Assembly (NCBI GenBank): GCA_947579605.1
Contig: OX388307.1
Location: 12,501,237-12,565,236 of the forward strand
Direction of reading: 5' to 3'
DNA from: Athripsodes cinereus
Taxonomy: Eukaryota; Arthropoda; Insecta; Trichoptera; Leptoceridae
Length of the DNA: 64,000 nucleotides
Part shown: positions 47,830-58,945 of the stretch, piece by piece
How the letters are laid out: each line of letters opens with the position of its first letter
Position numbering within the stretch: position 1 is the stretch's first letter
Notes under the pieces: model-generated
The model's database searches: none
What the model was told of the DNA's origin: nothing
Seen by the model: the letters and a program-made list of their open reading frames with translations, nothing else
Position numbers and translations under genes: made by a program

Positions 47830-48060
47830 ATACTAAACCATCACGCCATATCTCATGTGGGGTAGGAAGAGAGAACGGAACGCCATATAGATCTATCTTT
47901 ACACACTTCTTTCTCTTCTTCTACAATCATACAATTTCTAATAGTTGATATCTGTTACAAAACACACAGTCCTTTCTTGAAAATTTGATCCATGTGATCA
48001 AGTTACGTAGTTTTTGGATGCTTGCGCTTTCTCACACCCCCTCATTCAGATAGGGATTCC
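47830..48060 (-). pseudogene. LINE 3'-end relic
   Basis: The minus strand matches the family at 45490 and 50225: GAGGGGGTGTGAGAAAGCGC, TTGATCACATGGATCAAATT, and a terminal CTACCCCACATGAGATATGG followed by CGTGATGG. All frames are broken. Confidence 0.65.
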
Positions 48061-50224
48061 ACGAGTAGGTATTTGAATTCATACTAGGCGAAATCAAGTT
48101 TCGACGGGAATCTCAAGCGAAATATTTAATGAATAGTTTTACGTCGTAATTTGACTTTTATATTATATATAATTATAGTTACACACTTTAATTTGCATCG
48201 ATTAAAATACTTTTGAAGGTCTTAAAAATACATTGATTCCGAGAAAAAAACATTTAAAAAAAATTGACATTGACATAATGGGCATTGTGATCAAGTGATA
48301 ATCCCAAAATAATAAACATTACAACTTTGATGAAAAACATATTCGGTACATTTGAGTAGGTGGATTTTTATTATAGTTTTATAACTTTTAATATTATGTA
48401 CTCGTACTAATAAAGATTGTACTTATGATAAGGATATGTTGCATTTACTTCCTTGTAATTTCGTAAAATGTTATTTGCTAAAAATTGTTTGTGTTTTTCT
48501 ATTTTTAATCGTATTTAGTTTTCGAATTCTAATATGTATGTAAATTATTACGAAACTTACGCTTTTTTAATAACATAACATAAAACTAAGTTTATGAAAA
48601 TTAATTCAAATATAAAATAAATTTAATTATTTGTTGATTACATAAAAATATTTCAAAGCTTAAGATATGCTATCACATATTTTTTCAATAATATGATATT
48701 TAATTTTGTGTTAATTTCTAAACAAAATTATTTTTGACATCCTAAACTCTATACATACCGTTATCTTTCTTCAATTTTGTTAATGGTTTATCCTACTCCT
48801 GTATTTTTTTTATAATTATGACCAAGTTTTTTTACAATGTTCATCATTTTACGAAGTTTTACATTTGCAGAGTTATGCTTTATTCAAACTACGAGACGAA
48901 AAACCAAAAGCTACAAAATCTTCAATGACTCTTATAAACTGCAATGATGACTACATTAAATCTTTTGGACAAATATTCTGTTAGTGCTAAATGTAATTTT
49001 CAATTTTTACTAGATTCCATACATCTGTTTCCTGTTTTCTACTCAAAGAAGCTTGCACAGTCTGTTGGTGTTGTAGATGAGGTGTTTGTTGAGTTGAGTA
49101 ATTTTCTTAAATATTCTGTTAAGTTAACATACTGAGTTTGAATTAATACTGTTAATCTTTCAGGAATCTGTTAATTTCATTAAGCCCCGCCCACATTGCT
49201 GTGTTGTAGAGCGACTCTCCGACTCTAGTACGGCCACAAAGCTACGCCGACACACGTTTCTTCTAATAAGCAGTTATGTAGTTAGGTGTGAACATAATAA
49301 TTTCAGCAAATCGTGTAAATAATAGGTAATATCATATCTATAAATCTTTAAACTGATTGAACGTAAACACACGCCACCTGTATAAACGATTTGTTTATAT
49401 GCGATAAAATACTCCGTTATCAACTACTTATGTATCTATCGTAAAAGATTTTTCTTATGTATTCTACGATTAAATATTAATGAAGATACATTAATGTATT
49501 CAAGAAAATGCAAAATACATTGTCAAATATTAACGTAGACATAAATTGTATCATATAATACGCATTATAAAAAAAGTAGCACGGATCTCGATTATTAATA
49601 TCAAAATAAATCAATAATCTACATTTCTACAAAATTTAAATCGCAAATCTCAAAGTAGGGGTGGAGTCTGTTTTAGTTGGCTATATAATTTCATTATCTT
49701 TAATCAATCTTACAATGTATAAAATAATCCCATGTCATGTTGTGATGAAGAATAATTATTTTTCGTTGAGTGCTGACTAATTGTCTTTTCAATCAATATC
49801 TTATCATGTTATCACATCAATTTAATTATTAATAGACCATACGAGTCAACAAGAACAAGGTATGTTTCATACCGGTAATATTAAATTACTCATTACATAC
49901 ACCTACAGCTTATAACTACAACTCTACTCCAAACATCATATTATAAAACTACATAATTAAATTTCAATATACTGGATAAATCTCAGTGAGTTCTAATGTT
50001 TTTAATGAGTTTGTGTCAGGTACTATATCACTTACTTAATATAATGTGGATTTTAGTAATATATAGTGTCCTTTTTTATGAATAGCATAACATAACTAAT
50101 AGCTCACAAAAATGGACACAAATCGGGAATTAAAAATTCTTATTTATTTCTTTGTAGTGATTTATGATTTGTGACCCCCCCCCCCCTATCGATATTTCGT
50201 TATCAATATTGAATTTTTTGCTGC
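48061..50224. other. AT-rich non-coding stretch
   Basis: No gene is supported in about 2.2 kb. A 63-codon frame at 48944-49135 is protein-like in composition but has no motif. A patch at 49190-49250 (CCCGCCCACATTGCTGTGTT) is unassigned. A 12-base C run lies at 50175-50186. Confidence 0.35.
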
Positions 50225-50540
50225 CCCTTTGAGAACGGAACGCCAAACCGATCTATCTTTACACACTTACTTCGCTTCCTCCACATTCATACAGTTCCTC
50301 ATACACGCACGTCGGTTCCTCTTACTCAACACGCGGCGTTCCTTGAGAATTTGATCCACTTGATCAAGCCACGTGGTTCTCGGACGCCCGCGTTTCCTCA
50401 CACCCTTTCTTTCAGATAAGTATATTCTCTTTGTCATTCTTACCTCGTTCATTCGTTCAACATGCCCAAACCACCGTAGTTTATTCACGCGCATTCTGTC
50501 CACAACAGTCTTCTTGCATCCGCTCATTCTTCTAATACTT
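50225..50540 (-). pseudogene. LINE reverse-transcriptase C-terminal fragment, open
   Basis: The minus-strand frame 50267-50527 is open and reads KTVVDRMRVNKLRWFGHVER, then RGRPRTTWLDQVDQIL and RRACMRNCMNVEEAK. This is the cleanest copy of the post-RT region of the family that also left relics at 4598, 45490, 47830 and 51575. It lacks all catalytic blocks, so it is a 5'-truncated fragment. The apparent methionine start is only the first ATG in the fragment. Confidence 0.85.
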
Positions 50541-51266
50541 GTTCAAAATATGATGAGCTAGATATCTCATCACATATAAACGAATAGGTACGTATAGTAA
50601 AACGTAGATACATGATACCTACTGTATCTGTATGTAGGTAGGTACTATCACGAAGTCTAACCTCGTACTCTCATAGTTTTCTTCATCTCCATAAACGTTT
50701 TATATATTCATATATTGTTTTATTTTTAAGCATTATTTTCCATTCGCCACCTGCTCCCAACTCTTTCTTCCAACATCCCAACTCTAGAATATTTCCTACG
50801 GTACGTGATTTATATCTGAATAAATATTTTGCAGCACATATGTTCCAGCACGAGGAGTAACATAAGACAACACAGCATAGTTAATATAATATATGTAGGT
50901 ACTAATACAATATGGAGTCGTACCTTAATAAACTATGATATATTATGTCTCACGTAAAAAAGAAACGTGTATCTATAAAATATTTAAATAGTTTACGGGA
51001 AATATGCGGGACCTAAACTAGAATGCAAGATTTTGTAATTTATGGAGAGTTCACTAACGTGTAGGAACTATGTAGGTACTCAGTACTCAGACTCACTGCT
51101 CGTATATTCTATTCTTTCGTAAGATTTTCTAAGATATGTTTAACTGTTTTATTTAGGTATTTACTTGATTGTTATATCATGATGACAATCAATAATAATG
51201 TTTTCAATTTAGGTTTTTGTAGGAAATAAAACATTACAAATATTCATACGTTCACTCATATGTCCA
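50541..51266. other. No feature seen
   Basis: AT-rich sequence. No gene or repeat recognised. Confidence 0.35.
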
Positions 51267-51300
51267 TCACGGCATTTTCCATAAGTGGGCTTAAAAATAT
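51267..51300 (+). repeat. Dispersed family A end fragment
   Basis: Only the terminal CCATCACGGCATTTTCCATA and AGTGGGCTT survive. Confidence 0.45.
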
Positions 51301-51574
51301 CTTTAATTATACTTTGATAGATTTTTGATTTTCAAATGATATATATATACACCTACCCAGTATTGAAAACATACGTGATTCTTTCATAAGAACTAAGAAT
51401 TATTTTTGATACTGAAATAATTATTATCACTGCATTGTATAAAATGATTAACCAACAAAGTATAGCTGATTCAAGATTCCAAATTCAGAAATTGATTTGT
51501 AACCTGGATGTATACAATGTTTGAATGGAAATGGTTAGATAATGTATAAAAACAAGAAATTCTTGCATTACATT

Positions 51575-51895
51575 TTCAAAACGAGAGGAATGTGGAATTG
51601 AGTTTGGTTTAATATCCAAGATGAATGTATTTAATAAAAAAGTACAGAATAACCAAGAAAATATATTTAACTGAGAGGAACGGTGCTCGTAGACGTAGCC
51701 GTCCGAGGATCAAATGGCAAGATCGTATGAACCAGGTTCTACTAGAGAGACGCGTGTTGAGCACATTGAATAGGAGAGTATGAATGAGGAATGTGAAAGT
51801 GATGGAAGTGAAAAGTGTATGTAAAGATAGGAAGAAGTAGTGCTCAATCCTTTCTTCCTACTCCACGCGGGAAGCGGCGTGTTGATATGTGTGTT
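51575..51895 (+). pseudogene. LINE reverse-transcriptase C-terminal relic
   Basis: It reads, with breaks, ECGIEFGLISKMNVF, TKKIYLTERNGARRRSRPRI, KWQDRMNQVLLERRVLSTLN and R, then NVKVMEVKSVCKDRKK, and finishes GCTCAATCCTTTCTTCCTAC and TCCACGCGGG. It belongs to the same family as 45490-46255, with which it shares the NGARRR variant. Confidence 0.8.
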
Positions 51896-53790
51896 TTTCA
51901 AAACGCATTACAATTATTGCAAACGACGAAAACTAAAATTCATTTCATCTACTCGAGATCAAAAGATACTGATTTGAACTCATCATGTAAAAAATATCAA
52001 TGTGTTTTCAACGTTAAAGAATTTTCAATAAAGAAACATATTATACATAAGAAATAATATTGTATAAGTATGTTATTTTCAGTACATGGTTGTAATACCT
52101 AAGTACCTAAAAACCTTTAGTGAATTTATATGAAAAAGGTTTATGAGTAAACAATATAAGTATATAGATAGTTTATATGTAACTGGGAGATTGTTTAGAC
52201 TTTAAGGGTAAATATTATATTCGTAGAAATCCATCTATACTTACAATGAACATTTGATGTGTATATGTACATGTTCAATATATGTTTCATATGGTGAGAG
52301 ATCTAACAATAATATATCTATATAATTTATATAACATAATAATAATATAATGTAATACAGGCTGGCTACATCACAGATTTAGCAGAGTAATAAATATCCA
52401 TCAGGCGAGGTTGTTTATCGCCTCTTCTGAATGCATAACAGAACTGCCTCCGCTGTTGGCTGTTGGCTGCCGGCTGGAGAATGGAATAGATAAAAATACC
52501 TACATGTGACGGAAAATTTGCCAGAGCTCTGAATAAAAAATGTTTTTTGTTCTTCCATATTTCGCTCGACAAAAACGTACTAACCAACATATCATTTTAT
52601 TAGTGAATATTTCACAAAATGCCAGCGTTTTTGTTATTATAAATTAATTATTCGATTACTTTTTTCGTTTCTCAATGTGTAATAGGTATTGTGAAATTAT
52701 TTGTATTATTATTGGTGTTTAGTATAGAGAGAAGAAGTTTTTTTTTTAATATTACACTTTTATATTTTTGTCTAAGTAATCAAAATTGGAACATTAGAAA
52801 TATGTATTTTTTAGATTCATATATAATTACCTACGTTGAATGGCTAGAAGTGTATCTTATCTAAACCTAACAAACGTAGGTATAAGAAAACAAATCATGC
52901 AGTTTTATACATAAATAGCTTTTGGCGCATTACTACCTGCTAATGTTCATAACTAATATTGAGTATAATAAATCCCACTGCAACGAAATGTTACGTTCTT
53001 TGAAATGTTCGATAAGATATCAAATATGATAGAAAATCCATCAGAAAAATTCGTGCGTGATAACTCGACATTACTTTGTCTATTTTCTATGAGCCAAACT
53101 TTTGTACGGTGGAACCTACATATTGGATAGCAACTAAATACTTACATAACACTTTTCTTATTTACCTAAGTAGAAAATATGCATATACCTCCTATCTTAA
53201 ATCACCGTATTTTATTTACATAAAGATAGGTTTACGTTTATAGTATTAAATGGTCGTGTGTGTGGTCGATGATTTTCTTACATTTGACAAGTCAACGAAT
53301 TTGTAAATAATATAACCAACGTGTAATATACCCAATTTTTCGCCAATATCCCAAAATATGTTATACTTATATCTAGAGAAACAAAATCATACCAAGCTTC
53401 GTGTGTTGAAGAAATAAATAAACTACAAAACGATTCAATACCTATTTATAAATAATTAATATTTTAATTAATATATCATTTACCCCCATAGCACAGTACC
53501 TACAGCACAGCACATAATCGGACACATAATAATTGAAATACGATACACTCGTACATTCCTGTAAGTATAACTCGACATGTTATATGGTAATGTGTTCATA
53601 CTACACTGTGGTTACAAGCGATTATTTCAGATTGGTTGGAAAATTTACGACAATACAAATTTCCTTTTCAATCTTCTAATACTGAATCGGTGCGTAGATA
53701 GAAACAAAATCACCTATCTCCGTTTCCAAACCAATTTAAAAATATTCGCAACGTTAGAACAAAACAATTTGAAACGGAGGGATAGCTAAT
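51896..53790. other. Mostly AT-rich; one exon-like GC-richer patch
   Basis: No gene is established. On the minus strand at about 52370-52475, an acceptor-like CTATTCCATTCTCCAG precedes about 35 open codons, rich in Q, R and A, that end in TAG. This could be a terminal exon or chance. Confidence 0.3.
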
Positions 53791-54070
53791 CCCCTCATTA
53801 GCATTTAGATGGAACATTTTGTGTTTATGGGACTTTGTTTGTCTCTCTTATTTGTCCACTCTGTACTTAAGGAGGGAAAGAGAGAAAGAGGGAGAGAATT
53901 ATTGGAAAGTGTGATATTTGATTTTCCCGCAACGATGAATAAAAATTGAACAATGTGTTAATATCACAAAGTAAAACAATTCCAAAGCGATGCGGAGACA
54001 TAATGATAACAATAAAAGCGGATAATAGGAACGGGGCACCGACACCGTACCCCGCAGATGGAAGAAAAAT
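53791..54070. other. Candidate conserved non-coding element
   Basis: The stretch differs from its surroundings. It contains CCTCATTAGCATTTAGATGG, a purine-rich GAGGGAAAGAGAGAAAGAGG run, AACGATGAATAAAAATTGAA, and AAAGCGATGCGGAGACATAA. It is not coding. The mix of TAAT and ATTAG-type homeodomain motifs is suggestive of regulatory DNA only, and nothing in the window tests it. Confidence 0.2.
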
Positions 54071-54216
54071 AATTAATTACAGTGAACTAAATAGAATCGG
54101 TACGTAATATTTAAGTAGACGATCTTTTTAATTCATAGGCATTATTTACAATATTTCTCTACACGTAAATTGTCTTATATAGTGCTACACGTAAATTGTC
54201 TTATACCTACAGTGAC

Positions 54217-54325
54217 AATAAAAAAACATTCAGGATGGGTTGCACGTTTCATCGCTGAATTGAAAGTGTCAATTGTCTTATACGCAAACACCCGCATTTT
54301 ACAACACACTCGAAACTTAGAGAAA
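54217..54325 (+). repeat. Dispersed family A fragment
   Basis: Plus-oriented inner and distal part: ACATTCAGGATGGGTTGCAC, CATCGCTGAATTGAAAGTGT, GCATTTTACAACACACTCGA and AACTTAGAGAAATG. Confidence 0.7.
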
Positions 54326-54383
54326 TGTGCTAGACCTATAAAACCTTTGAAATAACAATATTCGTATTTTTTTATTTAAAGAT

Positions 54384-54522
54384 ATATTTATTTATTTATT
54401 TATTCATTCTTTACTGTACATTGATAAAAAACAATTACATAAAAGGTATACATTCAAATTAAATACAATCAATATACAGAGGGCGAGTTTATCGCAAAGG
54501 CGCGATCTCTTCCAACTAACCC
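54384..54522 (-). mobile_element. LINE 3' tail fragment
   Basis: The reverse complement starts GGGTTAGTTGGAAGAGATCG, continues GCGATAAACTCGCCCTCTGT and ATTGATTGTATTTAATTTG, and ends in AGTAAAGAATGAATAAATAA with a (TTTA)n run on the plus strand. It is the same family as 7461-7603. It abuts the SINE at 54523 with no intervening bases. Confidence 0.8.
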
Positions 54523-54680
54523 TATATCTGGGTTTGATATAAACCCAAATACAACCTTATACACCTTTCACACTAAGTTAAAAACCCGTGAAAGGGGAGT
54601 TTGCCGGCACCTGGGATCAAACCACGGACCCCTTGTTCTGGAAGCCGAGACTCTACCTCCAGGCTACCGACGAACTCGAA
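54523..54680 (-). mobile_element. tRNA-headed SINE
   Basis: Same family as the copy at 38795. The minus strand has CGTCGGTAGCCTGGAGGTAG, the B box GGTTTGATCCC (54612-54622, one change from consensus), GGTGCCGGCAAACTCCCCTT, and the AACCCAGATATA tail. It is uninterrupted and shows the intact CTACCTCCAGGCTACCG target that is split in the copy at 55852. Confidence 0.85.
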
Positions 54681-55349
54681 TTTGAAAGTCTATATTACGA
54701 GTAGGTGTCTACGAGGTGGGACCAAAAAACGGATATAGTGCGCTGCCATTCTATAACCTAGTAGAAATTTCTTTCACTATAGAGATCTTCACAAAACACC
54801 ACTGTGCAGACGGTATCAGCTTATAGGTTAAGATTAGAATACAGTGTGGTCTTTCTTTTACTGGTATTTTTTTCCACCTACGAAGTCGTCAAGGCAATTT
54901 TAAAAGAACAAGAGTGTGATTGAAAATAAAATAAAAAAGAGCACTGAATGATATCAATGCATGAGTTCCTGAGATGCTCCAAACAGTGGAAATAAAAACT
55001 TGACAAGTGCATCGCATTTAACGGAGAGTACCTACTTTAATAAAGGTGGTTGGAGGGATTTTGTAAAAAAGTTAATAAATAATTTGTGTATTAAAAATAT
55101 CCTGCTTTTTTAGTCCTCGTAGTATCTTACTTCTTTCTGAAGATTTTATCACAAATTTTTATATCATATAAAAATGTGATTATCCAACTAATTTTCATTT
55201 TATTGCAAACACAGTTTTTAGACGAATAACTGAATTGCGGGAAATAGTATTAGGCTTTTTCTTATACACTTTCTTTTACAAGATATAGTAGGTATGAATA
55301 TATATGTTATGGAAAGATATTTTTCAAAAGTTCATATTTACATGTCATG
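54681..55349. other. No gene seen
   Basis: AT-rich. No repeat family is recognised. Confidence 0.35.
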
Positions 55350-55850
55350 GATGTCGTCGAAACAGTAGCAAGGTTAAAGTGGTCATGGGTAGGACATATT
55401 GCTAGACTCAAAGATAGACAAAAAGTGTGGTAGAGTAGAGACCTCGTGAAGATATAAGGAGTAAAGGAAGACTTCCTACACTGGGAAAAATACTCAAAAC
55501 GAATCATTGGTACGGTACTATCAGATTAGGACCAGAGATCGTACAAACGAATCATTGGTATAAATCTATAATATTAACTCTTCGCAAACAAATCATTGGT
55601 AAATTTACCAACAACTTGTTTGCGAAGAGTTAATATTATAGATTCGTACTAATGAATCGTTTGTACGATCTCTGGTCCTAATCTGATAGTACGTACCAAT
55701 GATTCGTTGTGAAATTTCGTTAGTATTTTTCTCAGTGTACACTGGTCAGACGACATTAGAAGAATCACTGGAACTGGTTGCAGAATGCTCAGGATAGAAG
55801 TGCTTGGAGACACACCTATGGAGAAGGCTCATGTTCAACAGTGAGCAGAT
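55350..55850 (+). pseudogene. LINE C-terminal relic interrupted by a MITE
   Basis: Before 55478 the plus strand reads MDVVETVARLKWSWVGHIAR and LKDRQKVW. After 55739 it resumes HWSDDIRRITGTG, then a decayed segment ending EKAHVQQ. The order W-GHIAR, then HWSDDIRR and the Ala-His-Val-Gln-Gln end, is typical of one insect LINE group. The fold-back MITE at 55479-55737 sits between the two halves. Stops and frameshifts are present on both sides. Confidence 0.8.
55479..55737. mobile_element. Fold-back MITE, copy 2 (TA target)
   Basis: It starts CACTGGGAAAAATACTC and ends TATTTTTCTCAGTG, between TA at 55477-55478 and 55738-55739. The 259 bp are two long inverted arms carrying CGAATCATTGGTACG, TCAGATTAGGACCAGAGATC and AACTCTTCGCAAACAA in both orientations around a TTGGTAAATTTACCAA centre. 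It has no coding capacity. The left terminal CACTGGG differs from the CACTGAG of the other copies. Confidence 0.9.
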
Positions 55851-55851
55851 T

Positions 55852-56005
55852 CTTTTTGTAAAAATATATATCTGGGTTTTTGTTATATACCCTAATACAA
55901 CCTTACACACCTTCCACAGTAAGCTTGCTCCGTGAAAGGGGAATTTGCCGGCACCTGGGATAGAACCACGGACCTCATGTGCACGAGGCCGAGACTCTAC
56001 CTCCA
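55852..56005 (-). mobile_element. SINE, 3' part (split by a large insertion)
   Basis: Same family as 38795 and 54523. The B box at 55958-55968 reads GGTTCTATCCC on the minus strand, followed by GGTGCCGGCAAATTCCCCTT and the CCAGATATATATTTTT tail. The head is cut at CTACCTCCA, and the missing start resumes at 58690. Confidence 0.85.
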
Positions 56006-58689
56006 CACTGAGAAAAACACTCACAACGAATCATTGGTACGTACTAATTTACCAATACGTACTGACATAGTCTTAGTTTTTTTAACAAACTTTGTTTGAA
56101 ATTGAACTAAATATATTTCGACTTACTATTTTAAGTGGTATATGGATGTATAACTCGGAGTATATTTGTTGGTAAATAAATGGTACGTACTTCAGAGAGT
56201 ACTTTATTTATTAAATAATTTTATTAGGAAGGTACATTGAATATTTTAACACGTGACAGTGTTTAGATGATAGGAAGTAGATATTAGTACATCGGGTGAA
56301 GAAAAGTACCAAATTGAATTTTAAACAAAGAAAGTTTGTTGAACTATTAATTGCTTTTAGGTAAGAGGTTAAATTTTGTTTATGTTGATATGTTATGTAG
56401 GTATAAATACTTCAAATAAAAATAATTTCAAGGAAAGGATTGAGAGACACGTGTGGTTGTTTACATAAAAAAGTAGATGCTTGTGCTAGGAGTGAAAGAG
56501 TAGGTATTTTTGTGGTGAGGACAAAGGAATGAACTAATAAAAATGATGTCACAACAAAATTCGAGGCAGTTTTGTCTTGAAATTAAGAGAGAGAGGTTAA
56601 TTCTTAGGGACAGTTTTTATTTGGTAATCAATGGAGGCAGTTTTTGTCTAGAAATTAAGAGAGAAAGGTTAATCTTTAAAAGCAGTGTTGTATTTGATTT
56701 TTTTTTTGTTCTTTTGTGTACATTCCTTTCTCGAAGTAATAAATACAATATTTTAGTGATTATTTTCGCATAAGAAAATAATAAAGAAATCTTCATAAAT
56801 TAATTAGAAGTAACGATAAATGCTGTGATCCTGCCTTACCCGAAAGCTAAGAAATTTTATATATTATTATTTATTTAAATTTTGTAATAGATATTTTTAT
56901 CGTTACGACTTTGCCTTTCTTCTTGGAGTATCAAAACTCTTGTTTGATAAGTCTCAAATAAGTGAAATTTCTGTAGACAAAGGATTGATGAATTTTATAT
57001 AATGTTTTAATGAATATGTTTATGAGACTGTCACTGTTAATTATTTTATTTTCCCAAATTAATAAAATTTGGATAACTAATATTATTTGTAAATTTAATT
57101 TATAGACATTACTTGATAATAAGAGCAGGGACGGACTCAGAAACATTGAATAAATTTTATTTTATGATATTTTGGATACTAACAATAGCATGAATTTTAA
57201 ACTCGTATTTATTTTATGTAAATATCTTTTATTTTATTATAAATTAACATCCTAAATTTCCAACCCACAAGCCTCAGTTTTGGACATTGGGGTTCCTTGC
57301 GTGAAAGAATTAAGCTCAAGGCTAAATCAGACCTGGTTGCTACTTAATTGAGCCCCGCAGAAGATATTATATTATTTTATTTTATTTTGCATGAAAATAT
57401 ATATGTATTATATTCTCTTAATTTATCATATTGTATACTAATGAGGCTGACAGTAGTGAATGGGAGGCTGTGTTCAGATCGAATTTGGCGAGGCAGGTGC
57501 CATTTTCACTAACAAACCAATTTTTATTGTTATATTAACCAAAAATAGTCAGTGATTGAATTTTGTCAAACTTTGGTTCAGTAAAATATTTCATCTCGAT
57601 GCGCCCCTGGCGCTGTATACAGATACTATTTTATGTATGAAACCATATGCCTTTTATAAATGAAACTGCATTCAAAACTAATCTGTAATATAATTACAGA
57701 AATAAACTTTCGGTAACGTTGAATCATAAATTGATGAAATTTATGTCATTGACTATTTCTAACCAATAACATGGGTCTTCTGTAGTACATAAAAAAAAAA
57801 ATTATTGCTTTTTCGGAAATATAGTGTGTTGTTTTCTTTGTGTATTTTCAGCAATAAGGTAAGTGTTTTATACTTGCTAACGTCGAGTATAAAAGGAAAT
57901 AATTTATTAATTACTAACCTTTATGTACAACAGAAATTAAATTTTGATTTTTATAAAATTATGCTTTTATATGTTCTGAATAGAAATTATTGTTTGTTTT
58001 TCACTGATAAAAATTTTCTTTTATAAATCGTACATACAACGTAGAAAGGGTCCTTTACGTAAATTTTCTTTCCTCTAGATGTATCATGAGCCAATATCTT
58101 TGAAGAAACGAAAATTGTTGAATTTAGCGACCGACACTTTTGACGGGTTTTTCGTTAAACGTCTAAGACAACTTAAATTAGGTGTGAACCGAGATAGGTT
58201 AAACTAATGATACGTATTATTATATAGGTATAATGTCTATATACGACGAATATTATTACTCTTGGATTTTACAAGTAGGTAGGTGATATGAAAGTATTTT
58301 TGTATTATTAAATTTTAATCGGAATATTATAAAGACGTAAGTAATTGCGAAAAGAAATTTATAAATTTGCGTAGATTGGATAAATTCGATTCTTTTTAGT
58401 TTAATTACTTCCAACTCAGAGGATAAATACGTATTTATTCTCTCGTCGAAATAAATAAATATATTTTATTTATTTCCTGTCAATGTGGTCTCAACGGTCT
58501 TTTTTTCTTTTTCCTCCTTTTTTGAGGGGGGACCACGACAGTACGTATTGGTAAATTTACCAACAATTTGTTTGCGAAAAGTTAATATAATAGATTTGTA
58601 CTAATGAATCGTTTGTACTATCTCTGGTCCTAATCTGATAGTACGTACCAATGATTCGTTGTGAAATTTCGTTAGTATTTTTCTCAGTG
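56006..58689. mobile_element. 2.68-kb TIR element sharing the MITE arms (CA target)
   Basis: It begins CACTGAGAAAAACACTC and ends TATTTTTCTCAGTG. The right arm (about 58533-58689) is the full arm seen in the small MITEs. The left arm (56006-56063) has lost the middle of that arm but keeps AATTTACCAATACGTACTG, present at the inner edge of both arms. Flanks are CA at 56004-56005 and 58690-58691. The intact SINE has a single CA there, so CA is a true 2-bp target duplication. The ~2.47-kb interior has no transposase-like frame; its longest frame is 76 codons and contains an internal repeat. It is either a decayed autonomous relative or a non-autonomous element carrying unrelated DNA. Confidence 0.85.
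56565..56690. repeat. Imperfect ~71-bp tandem repeat inside the TIR element
   Basis: GGCAGTTTTGTCTTGAAATT with AAGAGAGAGAGGTTAAT is repeated about 71 bases later as GGCAGTTTTTGTCTAGAAAT and so on. It yields a repeated FCLEIKRERLI peptide in one frame, which is a result of the duplication. Confidence 0.8.
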
Positions 58690-58708
58690 CAGGCTACCGA
58701 CGAACTCA
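58690..58708 (-). mobile_element. SINE, 5' head (displaced)
   Basis: CAGGCTACCGACGAACTC completes the SINE interrupted at 56005. It includes the second copy of the CA target. Confidence 0.85.
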
Positions 58709-58779
58709 AAATAGCTGCATAAGTAAGTAATTAGATGTCTTGGACCACCCAGCAAATAATTGGTCTCCAAAGAAAAGAC

Positions 58780-58945
58780 AGGTGCCCGAAAAAGATGACA
58801 ATTTTCGCATTCCGCGATAAGGTATGCAACTCATCCTGAATGCTTTAATGTTTTGTTGGCACAGAGAGGACAGTTTTCATGTTTATTACACGTGGCAAAA
58901 GTCTGCTGGCAAACGCACTTGTGGGATATGCTATGATAGTATTGC
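58780..58945 (-). repeat. Dispersed family A copy
   Basis: Minus-oriented. It has CATTCCGCGATAAGGTATGC, ACTCATCCTGAATGC, GTTTTGTTGGCACAGAGAGG, CATGTTTATTACACGTGG, CTGCTGGCAAACGCACTTGT and GGGATATGCTATGATAG. It accounts for the 108-codon plus frame here. Confidence 0.8.

Noticed and set aside
56543..56773. 76-codon frame as the transposase of the large TIR element
   Set aside because: It is too short, contains a 71-bp internal duplication, and shows no DDE or DNA-binding motif.
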